DNA of 64,000 bases from Neoroseomonas terrae (GCF_018129025.1 NZ_JAAEDI010000015.1:1-64000); one strand, 5' to 3'; numbered from the stretch's first letter, positions 27,961 to 36,522 are shown. The notes: generated by a model from the letters alone, not told the origin. Numbers and translations: made by a program.

Positions 27961-28944
27961 TCACTCGATACTGACACCCGCGCGACGCACCACCGGTTCC
28001 CACCGCGCCGCGTCCTCGGCGACGAAGCGCGCGAAGGCGGCGGGGCTTTCGCTCGGCTCGACGTCGATGCCTCCATCCTCGAGCTTGCGGCGGATCTCGG
28101 GGTCGCTGATCGTCGCAGACAGCGCCTCGAACAGCCGCTGCACACGGTCGGGCGGGGTGCCGCCGGTGGTCAGCAGCGCATACCAGGTCGCCGCCTGGAT
28201 GTCGGGGAAGCCTGCCTCGCCGGTCGTCGGCACATCGGGCAGCGCGGCGTTGCGGCGCGTGCCGGCGATCGCGAGCGGACGCACCGTGCCCGCCTGGATC
28301 TGAGACTGCATCGGCGCGAGTGCGTTGGTGAAGACCTGTATGCGTCCCGCCACGACATCGTTCATCGCGGGGCCGGTGCCGCGATACGGCACGTGCTCCA
28401 TCTCGGCGCCGAGCACCTGGGTGATCAGCGCACCGGCCGCGTGGCCCGTGCTGCCGACGCCGGGGGAGGCGTAGTTCAGCGGCGGGCTCGCGCCGCGCGC
28501 GGCGGCCTGCAGTTCGCGCAAATTCGTCGCACGCACAGACGGATGCACGACGATGACATTCGCGCCGCTACCGATCATCCCGACCGGGGCGAAGGCCGTG
28601 GCCGGATCGTAGGGCAGGCGCTTGCGGACGAGCTGGTTGATCGTGAGGCTGCCCGAACCGCCGAGCAGCAGCGTGTAGCCATCGGGTGCCGACTTCGCGA
28701 CGACCTCGGCGCCCAGCGCGCCGCCGGCGCCGCCGCGATTCTCGATGACGACGGGCTGGCCCAGGCGATGCGACAGACCGTCCGAGACGAGGCGCCCGAC
28801 GATGTCGTTGGTGCCGCCCGGCGGCCAGGGGATGACGAAGCGCAGCGGCCGGTCAGGATAGGCCTGAGCGAGGGCAGGGACGGGCAGGCCGGCGGCAGCG
28901 GCAAGCAGCAGCACGCTGCGCCGCGACTGGCGCGGTCGGGTCAT
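27961..28944 (-). CDS. Bug/TctC-family periplasmic solute receptor
   Basis: 327 residues from ATG 28944; the longer frame adds an unconserved proline-rich leader. Twin-arginine-like signal (MTRPRQSRRSVLLLAAAAG, cleavage near ALAQ). Loops PWPPGGTNDIVG and IENRGGAGGALG are canonical. It sits 64 bp upstream of another Bug gene on the same strand; the two differ clearly in sequence (for example GSGSLTINQ against SSSTSHGVSP), so this is an old duplication or independent recruitment, not a recent tandem copy. Confidence 0.93.
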   Translation of the reverse strand: MTRPRQSRRSVLLLAAAAGLPVPALAQAYPDRPLRFVIPWPPGGTNDIVGRLVSDGLSHRLGQPVVIENRGGAGGALGAEVVAKSAPDGYTLLLGGSGSLTINQLVRKRLPYDPATAFAPVGMIGSGANVIVVHPSVRATNLRELQAAARGASPPLNYASPGVGSTGHAAGALITQVLGAEMEHVPYRGTGPAMNDVVAGRIQVFTNALAPMQSQIQAGTVRPLAIAGTRRNAALPDVPTTGEAGFPDIQAATWYALLTTGGTPPDRVQRLFEALSATISDPEIRRKLEDGGIDVEPSESPAAFARFVAEDAARWEPVVRRAGVSIE

Positions 28945-29026
28945 GGACGTTCTCTCCGGCGCGGCCGGTTCGCCGGGCCGCGGTTTCATGATTCAGGCTG
29001 GACGCTGCGCGTCGCCCTGTCCAGCC

Positions 29027-30343
29027 TCAGCCGGCCTGCTTCTCCACCCGGCGCTGCCGCAGGCCGAGCCAGACGCTGAGCACGGCCCAGGCAATGCAGA
29101 CAGGGACGGTGGCCGCGGCGATGCCGGTGAGCGTGAGGCCGAGCGCGAGCAGGCCGGCGTAGCTCCAGGCGGCCACTTGGTCGCCGCCGCGATAGACCAC
29201 GGTATCGATGAAGTTCTTCGCCTTGTAGCGGTCCTCGCGCGGAACGGCGGTGAACAGCACTTCCCTCGACGGACGGGCGAGGGCGAAGTTGGACACGCGC
29301 CGCGCCACCTGCACCACGACGAACACCGCAACCGTCGGCCAGCTTGCGAGGGCCGCGAAGCCGAAGATGCTCAGCGCCGGCAGGACGGTCAGCATCACCG
29401 CGACGCCGAGCCACGCCGTCAGCCGCCCCGTCAGGAACAGTTGGAAGCCGAGCGTCAGCACGTTCACCCAGAAGTCGATGTTCGCGAAGAACGCGGTGCG
29501 GGCCGCGCGGCCCGGGAAGTTCGCTTCGGCGATGGAGGCCTGCTGGAAGTAGAGCACCGTGGAAGTGATCGAATAGAGCAGGATGAAGCCGGCGATGCCG
29601 AGCAGGTAGGGCGAGCGCAGCGTATGCGTCAGGCCCGCGAAGATGCCGCCGCCGAGCGGGCGGTGCGGATCATCCCCCTGCACGGATCCCTGGAAGGCGT
29701 CGGTGATGCGGGACAGTCGCCGCACGGCGAAGACCGCGACCTCCAGCAGTACGATCGAGGCGAGCAGCAGCCAGTTCTGCCCGAGATGCTCGACGAAACC
29801 CGAGGTCAGCGCGGAGCCGGCGATGCCGCCCAGCGTCGCGCCTGCGGCGAGGAAGCCGAAGAGCCGCTTGCCCTGGTCCGAGTCGAACACGTCGACGATG
29901 AAGGACCAGAAGATGGAGACCACGAAAAGGTTGAAGACGGAGGTCCAGATGAAGAAGGCGCGGCCGATCCACACATGCTGTTCCGGCGTCGCCACCATCA
30001 GCAGGACCATGAAGACCAGCAGGTTCAGCATGAAGAAGCGGTAGGCGATGGCGATGAAGGTCTCGCGCGGCCAGCGCCGCACCGCATAGGCAAACAGCGG
30101 ATTGGCCGCGAGCATCGCCAGCAGCGTGCCGGTGAACAGCCAGGGCAGGTTGCGCACGCCGCCCGCGACGCCGAGCTCGTCGCGGATCGGGCGCAGGACG
30201 TAGTAGGCGAGGAACAGTGCGAAGACGTAGAGCCAGGACCAGGCCAGCGCGCGCGCCTCGCCGGGGCGGATGTCGATCACCCGCCGCAGCAAGCCGTGCA
30301 GGACCCCATCCGCCGGAACGGCGGCGGCGGCCTCAGAGGCCAT
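29027..30343 (-). CDS. NTP/NDP exchange transporter-like MFS membrane protein
   Basis: 438 residues with about 12 membrane helices. The N-terminal third (RALAWSWLYVFALFLAYYVLRPIRDELGVAGGV) is the hallmark of the ATP/ADP translocase-related group of MFS proteins found in many free-living proteobacteria; the YYxLRPIRDE motif lies at about residue 47. Unlike obligate parasites, such bacteria do not need host ATP, and the substrate of these homologues is unknown. It overlaps the end of the aldo/keto reductase gene by 11 bp on the same strand, so the two are expressed together. Confidence 0.8.
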   Translation of the reverse strand: MASEAAAAVPADGVLHGLLRRVIDIRPGEARALAWSWLYVFALFLAYYVLRPIRDELGVAGGVRNLPWLFTGTLLAMLAANPLFAYAVRRWPRETFIAIAYRFFMLNLLVFMVLLMVATPEQHVWIGRAFFIWTSVFNLFVVSIFWSFIVDVFDSDQGKRLFGFLAAGATLGGIAGSALTSGFVEHLGQNWLLLASIVLLEVAVFAVRRLSRITDAFQGSVQGDDPHRPLGGGIFAGLTHTLRSPYLLGIAGFILLYSITSTVLYFQQASIAEANFPGRAARTAFFANIDFWVNVLTLGFQLFLTGRLTAWLGVAVMLTVLPALSIFGFAALASWPTVAVFVVVQVARRVSNFALARPSREVLFTAVPREDRYKAKNFIDTVVYRGGDQVAAWSYAGLLALGLTLTGIAAATVPVCIAWAVLSVWLGLRQRRVEKQAG

Positions 30344-31238
30344 CGATGAACTGCTCCATCCGGCGGCGCATCGCGGCGTCGGGCATGCGCCCCTGCGCGG
30401 CCTTCAGGTTGTCGTCCACGTAGCGCGCCTGCGCCATGCCCGGCACCGCGCAGGTCACGGCGGGGTGCGAGACGAGGTACTTCAGCATGAGCTGCGCCCA
30501 GGTCGTCACGTCGATCTCGGCCGCCCAGTCGGGCAGGGGCTTGCCCTGGGTCGCGCGGAACACGCTGCCGCGGCCGAAGGGCAGGTTGATGAAGACCGCC
30601 ATGCCGCGTTCGGCGGCGAGGGGGATGATGCGTTCGGCGGCGTTGCGGTTGTCGAGCGCGTAGTCGATCTGGATCGCATCCAGCGTCTCGCGCCGCATCA
30701 TCTGCTCGAAGGCTTCGTATTGCCGGTCGAAGGACGTCGTTGCGCCGACATAGCGGACGCGGCCAGCCTGCTTCAGCTCGCGCAAATAGGCGAGCTCGTT
30801 CGTGATGTCGCGCAAGTTGTGGACGGCCAGCAGATCGATCCGGTCGGTGCGGAGCTTGCGGAAGGATTCCGCAATCTGGGCGCGGCCCTGCTCGATGTTG
30901 TCGACGCCGACCTTGGTGCCGATGAACAGGTCCCGGCGGATGTTCAGGCTGGCGATGATGTCGCCCATGATGGCTTCGGCGTTGCCGTAGGACGGCGCCG
31001 TGTCCACCACCGTCCCGCCGAGTTCGTGGAAGCGGCGGAAGGTGTCGCGCAGCGGTGCCATGTCGGCCTCGGTGCTCGCTTCCTCATACCGGCGGGCGGA
31101 GCCGAGGCCGATGATCGGGATCAGCTCCCCGCTGCTGGGAATCGGCTTCTTCAGGAGCGGCGCGGCCTGGGCGAGGGCGGCTGGGGCCGCGGCGCCGGCC
31201 GCGAGGCCGGCAAGCAGGGTGCGACGGGGCAGGGTCAT
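30333..31238 (-). CDS. Exported aldo/keto reductase
   Basis: 301 residues from ATG 31238; the frame is open for 90 further codons but these are unconserved. A twin-arginine-type signal (MTLPRRTLLAGLAAGAAAPAALAQ) suggests export folded with NADPH, or a lipid-side role; this is unusual for an AKR. The catalytic tetrad is complete: Asp79, Tyr84, Lys109, His140 (VVDTAPSYG, GTKVG, LLAVHN). C-terminal KYLVSHPAVTCAVPGMAQARYVDDNL binds NADP in the family. Followed by the transporter-like gene in an 11-bp overlap. Confidence 0.9.
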   Translation of the reverse strand: MTLPRRTLLAGLAAGAAAPAALAQAAPLLKKPIPSSGELIPIIGLGSARRYEEASTEADMAPLRDTFRRFHELGGTVVDTAPSYGNAEAIMGDIIASLNIRRDLFIGTKVGVDNIEQGRAQIAESFRKLRTDRIDLLAVHNLRDITNELAYLRELKQAGRVRYVGATTSFDRQYEAFEQMMRRETLDAIQIDYALDNRNAAERIIPLAAERGMAVFINLPFGRGSVFRATQGKPLPDWAAEIDVTTWAQLMLKYLVSHPAVTCAVPGMAQARYVDDNLKAAQGRMPDAAMRRRMEQFIDGL

Positions 31239-31368
31239 GTCTCGTCCTCTCGGCACGCTGATGTCGTTGGCACGGGCGAGGCGGACCGGCCCGCACCTGC
31301 CGAGTGTGAGCCAGGCGCGGGCGATTTCAAGTGGCTCCCGGACGCGGAGCCGGCTTGTTACTTGGCAG

Positions 31369-32001
31369 TTACTTTTTGCGCGATTCCCAATCCGCCAGCG
31401 GGATGCGCGGAATCTCGACGCGATCGGTGGTACGGGCATACCAGCCGCGCCCATGCATGCGCCCGACGAGTTCGAGCTTCGGCGTGTCGAGATAGAACTT
31501 CGCCGCATCCAGCACGCAGTCGTCGCGGATGTACTGCGCGATGACCTTGCCCATGACGATGGTGTGCTTGCCGGCGGGGACGAACTGGAACACCTCGCAT
31601 TCCAGCGCGACCGGGCTTTCGGCGATGCGCGGCACCTTCACGCGAAGGCTCGGCGCGGTGGTGAGGCCGGCCTCGTCCAGTTCGTTCACGCCGTGCGGGA
31701 AGTCGATGGCGGTGACGTTCATCTGTTCGGCATTCGCGGCGGAAACCAGGTTCACCACGAACTGGCCGGTCGCCTCGATATTGGCGAGCGTGTCCTTCAC
31801 CGCGCCGGGCGGGCGGCGGCCGCAGCCGATGCCGACCACGACGGGATTGTCGGAGAACGCATTGAAGAAGGAGTAGGGCGCGGCGTTGATGCGCCCCTCG
31901 CGGTCCTGGCTGACCACCCAGGCGACCGGCCGCGGCACGACGGAGGCGACGACGAGCTTGTAGGCCTGTTCGTGCGGAATGGTGGTGAAGTCGAAATGCA
32001 T
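31369..32001 (-). CDS. Flavin reductase family protein
   Basis: 210 residues from ATG 32001; longer in-frame sequence is unconserved. FMN-binding split-barrel: MHFDFTTIPHEQAYKLVVASVVPRPVAWV, INAAPYSFFNAFSDNPVVVGIG and VKDTLANIEATGQFVVNLV. The family uses NAD(P)H to reduce FMN, often feeding FMNH2 to a luciferase-like monooxygenase, and one such gene is in the window at 8.1 kb though far away. Some close relatives are not reductases. It lies 19 bp downstream of a 2-hydroxyacid dehydrogenase gene on the same strand. Confidence 0.9.
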   Translation of the reverse strand: MHFDFTTIPHEQAYKLVVASVVPRPVAWVVSQDREGRINAAPYSFFNAFSDNPVVVGIGCGRRPPGAVKDTLANIEATGQFVVNLVSAANAEQMNVTAIDFPHGVNELDEAGLTTAPSLRVKVPRIAESPVALECEVFQFVPAGKHTIVMGKVIAQYIRDDCVLDAAKFYLDTPKLELVGRMHGRGWYARTTDRVEIPRIPLADWESRKK

Positions 32002-32020
32002 CTGTGGGTGGTCCTTGGCT

Positions 32021-32998
32021 TCAGGCGGCGCGGTGCGGCGGGTTCTGGCCCTTGAGCAGCAGGGCTTCGAGGTTCTCGATGCAGCGATTGCCCATCGCGT
32101 CGCGCGTCTCGATGGTGGCCGAGCCCAGATGCGGCAGCAGCGCGACATTCTCGAGCGTCATGTAGCCCGGGTCGATCTTCGGTTCGGCGGTATAGACGTC
32201 GAGGCCGGCGGCGCGGATCTGGCCGGATTTCAGCGCGGCGACCAGCGCCTCATCATCCACCGACGGGCCGCGGCCGGTGTTGATGACGATGGCGCCCTTC
32301 TTCATCTTCGCGAGCCGCGCCGCGTTCAGCCATTTGCGCGTGGCGTCGCCGCCCGGGACGTGCATCGAGATCACGTCGATCGCGCCGAGGAAGCTGTCCT
32401 CATCGGCGTGGAAGGTCGCACCCTTTTCCAGTTCCGCCGACAGGCGCTGGACGTCGTGGTAGTGGATCTTCATCTGCATCCCGCGCGCCATGTCCGCGAG
32501 TTCCCGCCCGATACGGCCGAAGCCGAGCACGCCGAGCGTCTTGCCCTGCAGCGTGACGCCCATCAGCTGGGTCGGTGCCCAGCCCTCCCACTTGCCTGCG
32601 CGGACCATGCGCTCGCCTTCACCGGCGCGCCGGGCGGCCATCAGCATTAGGGTGAAGGCGGTCTCGGCGGTGGCGAAGGACAGCACCTCCGGCGTGTGCG
32701 TCACGGCGATGCCGCGCGCCTTGCAGGCATCGAGAGCGACATGGTCGACGCCGACGCTGAAGGTGGTGACGATCTTCACGCTGTCGGGCAGGGCGCCGAT
32801 GGTCTGCGCGTTCATCGGATCGCCGGCGGCGCAGAGCACGCCGGCCGCGCCCACCTCCGTCGCGCGCTTCGCGATCGCCGCGCCGTCGCGGAACCAGGGC
32901 TCGTCATTCGGATTCAGCCGCGCATCGAACAGGGACGTCAGCCGCGCCTCGATGTGGTCGGGCAGCTTGCGGGTGACGAGGATGACCGGCTTTGCCAT
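32021..32998 (-). CDS. D-isomer-specific 2-hydroxyacid dehydrogenase (glyoxylate/hydroxypyruvate reductase type)
   Basis: 325 residues from ATG 32998; earlier in-frame codons are unconserved. N-terminal MAKPVILVTRKLPDHIEARL, Rossmann motif LGVLGFGRIGRELAD, and the catalytic Arg-Glu-His set: Arg in NTGRGPSVDDEAL, Glu in TAEPKIDP, His in LLPHLGSATIE. Reduces a 2-oxoacid such as glyoxylate with NAD(P)H in the cytoplasm. The order on the minus strand is this gene, then the flavin reductase. Divergent from an SDR gene. Confidence 0.93.
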   Translation of the reverse strand: MAKPVILVTRKLPDHIEARLTSLFDARLNPNDEPWFRDGAAIAKRATEVGAAGVLCAAGDPMNAQTIGALPDSVKIVTTFSVGVDHVALDACKARGIAVTHTPEVLSFATAETAFTLMLMAARRAGEGERMVRAGKWEGWAPTQLMGVTLQGKTLGVLGFGRIGRELADMARGMQMKIHYHDVQRLSAELEKGATFHADEDSFLGAIDVISMHVPGGDATRKWLNAARLAKMKKGAIVINTGRGPSVDDEALVAALKSGQIRAAGLDVYTAEPKIDPGYMTLENVALLPHLGSATIETRDAMGNRCIENLEALLLKGQNPPHRAA

Positions 32999-33126
32999 GG
33001 GACGCTTCCTGCCTGGAGTGACGGGTTGGGCGCGCACCATGGCGCGACGGGGGCCGTCTTGCCAGGGGGCGGGGGAGGAGGCAGGGTCCGCACCCATTTC
33101 CACAGTCGATTTTCGGGAGGGTGAGC

Positions 33127-33918
33127 ATGGATCTCGGTCTGAAGGGCAAGCGCGCGCTGGTCATGGGCGGCGCGAAGGGGCTCGGGCGGTCGATCGCCGA
33201 TGCGCTGGCGGCCGAAGGCACGGTGCTGACGATCAGCGGCCGCGACGTCGCCGCGATGGAGAAGGCGGCGGCTGACCTGAAGGCGCTCGGCGCGCCGTCG
33301 GTGTCCGTGGTGCAGGCGGATGTTTCGAGCAGCGCCGAGATGGACAAGCTGGCCGATGCCGCGGTGAAGGCGATGGGCGGCGTGGACATCCTGGTGCTGA
33401 ACCATGGCGGCCCGCCGGTCTGCACGGCCTCGGAGATGACCGAGGAGAACCTGACGAAGTGGTTCCAGAACATCGTCGTCTCGCCGATCCGCATCACCAT
33501 GAAGCTGATGCCGGCGATGCGGGCGCAGAAGTTCGGCCGCGTGATCGTGGTGGGGTCGTCGGGAATGCACCACCCGATCCCGACGCTGGCGCTGTCCAAT
33601 ACGCTGCGCGCCTCCATCTGGGCCTGGCTCAAGACGCTGTCCGCTGAAGTGGCGGCCGATGGCGTGACGATGAACATCCTCGCGCCGGGCTCGATCCGCA
33701 CCGACCGCATTACCCAGACCGCCGCGGTGCGCGCCGAGAAGGCCGGCACCACCGTGGATGAGGAGATCGCGCGCGCCGGCAAGGAAGTGCCGATGGGCCG
33801 CGTTGGCGAGGCGAGCGAATACGGCCCGATGGGCGCGTTCCTCGCGGGCAAGACCGGCACCTACATCACCGGCACGATGGTCCGCGTGGATGGCGGGCGC
33901 GTGCGGTCGATGCTGTAG
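33127..33918 (+). CDS. Divergent SDR-family protein lacking the catalytic Tyr-Lys
   Basis: 263 residues. ATG 33127 is 6 bases after GGGAGG; a GTG at 33121 is less well spaced. Rossmann motif is MGGAKGLG (13-20) instead of TGxxxGxG, and NHGGP replaces NNAG. Around the active site it reads VVGSSGMHHPIPTLALSNTLRASI: Ser is kept but no Tyr lies in the YxxxK position, where LSNTLR is found. This is a known-looking divergent SDR subgroup; reduction by the standard mechanism is unlikely, so it may act differently or only bind cofactor. C-terminal YITGTMVRVDGGRV is normal. Followed by a repeat-rich gap. Confidence 0.9.
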   Translation: MDLGLKGKRALVMGGAKGLGRSIADALAAEGTVLTISGRDVAAMEKAAADLKALGAPSVSVVQADVSSSAEMDKLADAAVKAMGGVDILVLNHGGPPVCTASEMTEENLTKWFQNIVVSPIRITMKLMPAMRAQKFGRVIVVGSSGMHHPIPTLALSNTLRASIWAWLKTLSAEVAADGVTMNILAPGSIRTDRITQTAAVRAEKAGTTVDEEIARAGKEVPMGRVGEASEYGPMGAFLAGKTGTYITGTMVRVDGGRVRSML

Positions 33919-34004
33919 TATCCGATGACCGAAGGGCGCAGGCGCCGCGAGGCGCCGAGCACCCGGAGGTCTGGATAGGAAAGGCGTTGCGGTTGCAGAC
34001 GTCA

Positions 34005-34079
34005 GAGGGGCTTTGCCCCTCCGACACCACCCCACCAAAGGCCGAAGGGCCTTTGGAAACCTCGACCTGGTGCCTGGCA
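34005..34079 (+). repeat. Two-hairpin dispersed repeat, copy D
   Basis: Starts 87 bases after the SDR stop. Module 1 GAGGGGC/GCCCCTC with loop TTT (34005-34021); module 2 perfect CCAAAGGCC/GGCCTTTGG with loop GAAG (34035-34056); module 3 AAACCTCGACCTGGTGCCTGGC. The whole 358-bp gap 33919-34276 has no gene; it is filled by copy D and the variant facing it. Confidence 0.9.
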
Positions 34080-34174
34080 TCGTTGTCGGGATGCCCCGCC
34101 GAGACGCGCTCTCGCGCCCGAAGCGTGCGTAGTGGCCTGCGGGCCTGTGATGCCCGGCGCCAACAGATTGTGGT

Positions 34175-34232
34175 CCAGGGGCTCCAAGCCCCTGGCGGGT
34201 GGAGGTTCGGAGGAGGGCAGGGCCCTCCTCCG
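34175..34232 (-). repeat. Variant of the two-hairpin repeat (D')
   Basis: On the minus strand: an 11-bp hairpin CGGAGGAGGGC/GCCCTCCTCCG (34208-34232), a spacer like that of copy B (CCGAACCTCCACCC), then a 9-bp hairpin CCAGGGGCT/AGCCCCTGG (34175-34195). Layout matches the repeat but the second hairpin has a different sequence, so it is a structural variant facing copy D, as B faces A. Confidence 0.6.
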
Positions 34233-34276
34233 ATCGTCCCGAGCGGAATCAAGACAATCATCAAGAAAGGCCGCCC

Positions 34277-35542
34277 ATGCTGCCGAACCTGACGCCGGAC
34301 ATCGATCTGGCCGACGAACTCTTCACCGGCCTCAGGGCCGGCAGCACCGATGGCGAGGGCGTGACGCGCGAGGCCTACGGCCCCGGTGAGCGCATGGCGC
34401 ATGCCCTCGTCCGCGCCGCGGCGGAGAAGATCGGGCTGGAATGCTCGACCGACGTCGCGGGCAACATGTACATGACGCTGCCCGGCACCGACCGCGCGGC
34501 GAAGCGCATCATCATCGGTAGCCATCTCGATTCCGTCCAACAGGGCGGGAATTACGATGGCGCGGCGGGCGTGCTCGCGGGGATGGCGGCGGTGGCGGGG
34601 ATGAAGCGCGCGGGCTTCGTGCCGGGCCGCGACATCACCGTTATGGCGATCCGGGCTGAGGAGGCGGGCGCCTGGTTTCCGGTGTCCTATCCCGGTTCGC
34701 GGATGGCGCTCGGGCTGTTCAAGGCGGATGGGCTCGCCATTCCGCGCAACGACAGCGGCCGCAGCCTTGCGGATCACATGCGTGAGGAAGGCTTCGACCC
34801 CGATGCCGTCGCACGGGGCGACCATGCGCTCGGCCCGCACAACGTTGCCGGCTTCCTGGAACTGCATATCGAACAGGGTCCGGTGCTGGAGGCGGAGCAG
34901 GTGCCGATCGCCATCGTCACGGGCATTCCCGGCAGCCGCAGGCTGCGGCAGGGGCGGGTGATCGGGGAATACAACCACTCGGGCGCGACGCCGCGGAAAT
35001 ACCGTCGGGACGCGGCAGCGGCTCTGGCGGAACTCGTGCACCGCATGGACGAGGAATGGTGCCGGCTCGATGCGGTGGGTCAGGTGCTGGTTTGCACCTT
35101 CTGCACCATGGCGACCACGGCCGATGCGGGCTTCACCAAGATCGCCGGGGAGGCGACCTTCCAGCTCGATGTCCGCAGCGTCTCCCCGCATGCCTGCGAC
35201 CTGATGTTCGAGGCATTGCACCGCTTCATGGCCGGGATCGAGGCACGCCACGGCGTACGCTTCGAGTGCGGCCCGGAAACCGGCAGCCGCGCCGCGATCA
35301 TGGATGAGGGGATCCGCGACGGCCTGGCGCGCGCGGCGGACGGCCTCGGCATCGCGCATATCGCGATGTCGTCCGGTGCCGGCCATGACGCGGCCTCCTT
35401 CGCCGAGGCGAAGATCCCGTCGAGCATGCTGTTCGTGCGCAACCAGAACGGCAGCCACAATCCGCATGAGGCGATGCGGATGGAGGATTTCGCAAAGGCC
35501 TGTGCGGTGGTGCAGCGCTGGGCTGCCGAGGCTTCGCTTTGA
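34277..35542 (+). CDS. Zn-dependent amidohydrolase, N-carbamoyl-L-amino acid hydrolase/allantoate amidohydrolase family (M20)
   Basis: 421 residues from ATG 34277 with AAGAAAGG upstream. Dinuclear-metal M20 fold: metal ligands in GSHLDSV (about 79), YDGAAGV (about 92), the EEA pair in AIRAEEAGAW (about 126), ELHIEQG and the late NGSHNPHE. The GxPxSRR-type segment IPGSRRLRQGRVIGEYNHSGATP is typical of the carbamoylase/ureidoglycolate branch rather than peptidases. Likely hydrolyses an N-carbamoyl amino acid or ureido compound to amine, CO2 and ammonia. The gene is bracketed by oppositely oriented dispersed repeats and followed by a LysR regulator and Hyu genes, fitting hydantoin-like catabolism. 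Confidence 0.9.
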   Translation: MLPNLTPDIDLADELFTGLRAGSTDGEGVTREAYGPGERMAHALVRAAAEKIGLECSTDVAGNMYMTLPGTDRAAKRIIIGSHLDSVQQGGNYDGAAGVLAGMAAVAGMKRAGFVPGRDITVMAIRAEEAGAWFPVSYPGSRMALGLFKADGLAIPRNDSGRSLADHMREEGFDPDAVARGDHALGPHNVAGFLELHIEQGPVLEAEQVPIAIVTGIPGSRRLRQGRVIGEYNHSGATPRKYRRDAAAALAELVHRMDEEWCRLDAVGQVLVCTFCTMATTADAGFTKIAGEATFQLDVRSVSPHACDLMFEALHRFMAGIEARHGVRFECGPETGSRAAIMDEGIRDGLARAADGLGIAHIAMSSGAGHDAASFAEAKIPSSMLFVRNQNGSHNPHEAMRMEDFAKACAVVQRWAAEASL

Positions 35543-35550
35543 CAGCCGCG

Positions 35551-35628
35551 CCCGGCACCAAGTAACGGTTTCCAAAGGCCCTTCGGCCTTTGGCGGGGTG
35601 AGCCCGCGAGGGGCGGCGCCCCTCTCGG
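35551..35628 (-). repeat. Two-hairpin dispersed repeat, copy E
   Basis: Lies between the amidohydrolase stop and the LysR ATG, in minus orientation. Module 1 GAGGGGC/GCCCCTC with loop GGC (35608-35624); module 2 perfect CCAAAGGCC/GGCCTTTGG hairpin (35572-35593); module 3 AAACCGTTACTTGGTGCCGGGC. It ends 6 bases before the LysR start, so it forms that gene's leader. Confidence 0.9.
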
Positions 35629-35634
35629 AATCCC

Positions 35635-36522
35635 ATGCGCGACCTCCGCTCGCTCGAGACCGTCATCTGGATCGCCCGCCTCGGCGGCTTCCGCGCGGCC
35701 GCGGCGCGACTGAACACCACCCAGTCAGCCATCTCGGCGCGCGTCGCGCAGCTCGAACAGGAACTCGGCATCCGCATCTTCCAGCGCGGCGCGCGCGTGA
35801 CGCTGACCGCCGAGGGCACCGCCCTGCTGCGTTACGCCGAGCAGATGGTCGATCTGCGCGAGGAGATGCTGCGGGCCATCGCCGACCCGGCGGCGATGCG
35901 CGGCCTGCTGCGCATCGGCATTTCAGAGACGCTGGCGCATACGCTGCTGCCGCGCCTGGTGCAGCGCATCGGCGCGACGCATCCGGGGATCGTACTGGAC
36001 ATGGTCGTCGACATCACGCCGGCGCTGCGGCAATCCCTGGCTGCCGGGCAGATCGACATCGCCATGCTGGCCGGCACGGTGGAGGACCCGCGCGCGGTGA
36101 ACCAGCCGCTGTGTTCCTACCCGCTCGGCTGGCTGGCGAGCCCGGCGCTCGGCCTGCCGGACCGGCCGTTGCGCCTGGCGGAGCTGACACGGTGGCCGAT
36201 CCTGTCCTTCTCGCATGATACTGAGGTCTCGGCGGCGCTGCGGGCGCTGTTCGACCAGGCCGGCGCGCCGGGGGTCCGGCTTTGGGGAAGCACCTCGATC
36301 GCGACGATGGCGGAGCTGGCCCGGGCCGGGGTCTGCGTCAGCGTCATGCAGATGGTGGCGGCCGATCGCGAATTGGCGTCGGGAGCGCTGCGTCGGCTCC
36401 AGGTCTCGGATGTCGAACTGCCGGATATTCCCTTCCATGTGGCCTATCTCCGCCAGCCGGACAGCCATGTGGCCGCGACCATCGCGGCGCTGGCCCGGGA
36501 GATTGCGGGGGCATCCGATTAG
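35635..36522 (+). CDS. LysR-family transcriptional regulator
   Basis: 295 residues. Winged helix-turn-helix at residues 1-60: LETVIWIARLGGFRAAAARLNTTQSAISARVAQLEQELGIRIFQR, then a substrate-binding domain starting LLRIGISETLAHTLLPRL. The start has no good ribosome site (only GGAA in the repeat's edge), so translation may depend on the hairpin leader. It is followed by DUF1445 and HyuA/HyuB genes on the same strand and probably controls them; an inverted repeat GATCG-CGC-CGATC at 36530-36542 in the next gap is a possible operator. Inducer unknown. Confidence 0.93.
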   Translation: MRDLRSLETVIWIARLGGFRAAAARLNTTQSAISARVAQLEQELGIRIFQRGARVTLTAEGTALLRYAEQMVDLREEMLRAIADPAAMRGLLRIGISETLAHTLLPRLVQRIGATHPGIVLDMVVDITPALRQSLAAGQIDIAMLAGTVEDPRAVNQPLCSYPLGWLASPALGLPDRPLRLAELTRWPILSFSHDTEVSAALRALFDQAGAPGVRLWGSTSIATMAELARAGVCVSVMQMVAADRELASGALRRLQVSDVELPDIPFHVAYLRQPDSHVAATIAALAREIAGASD

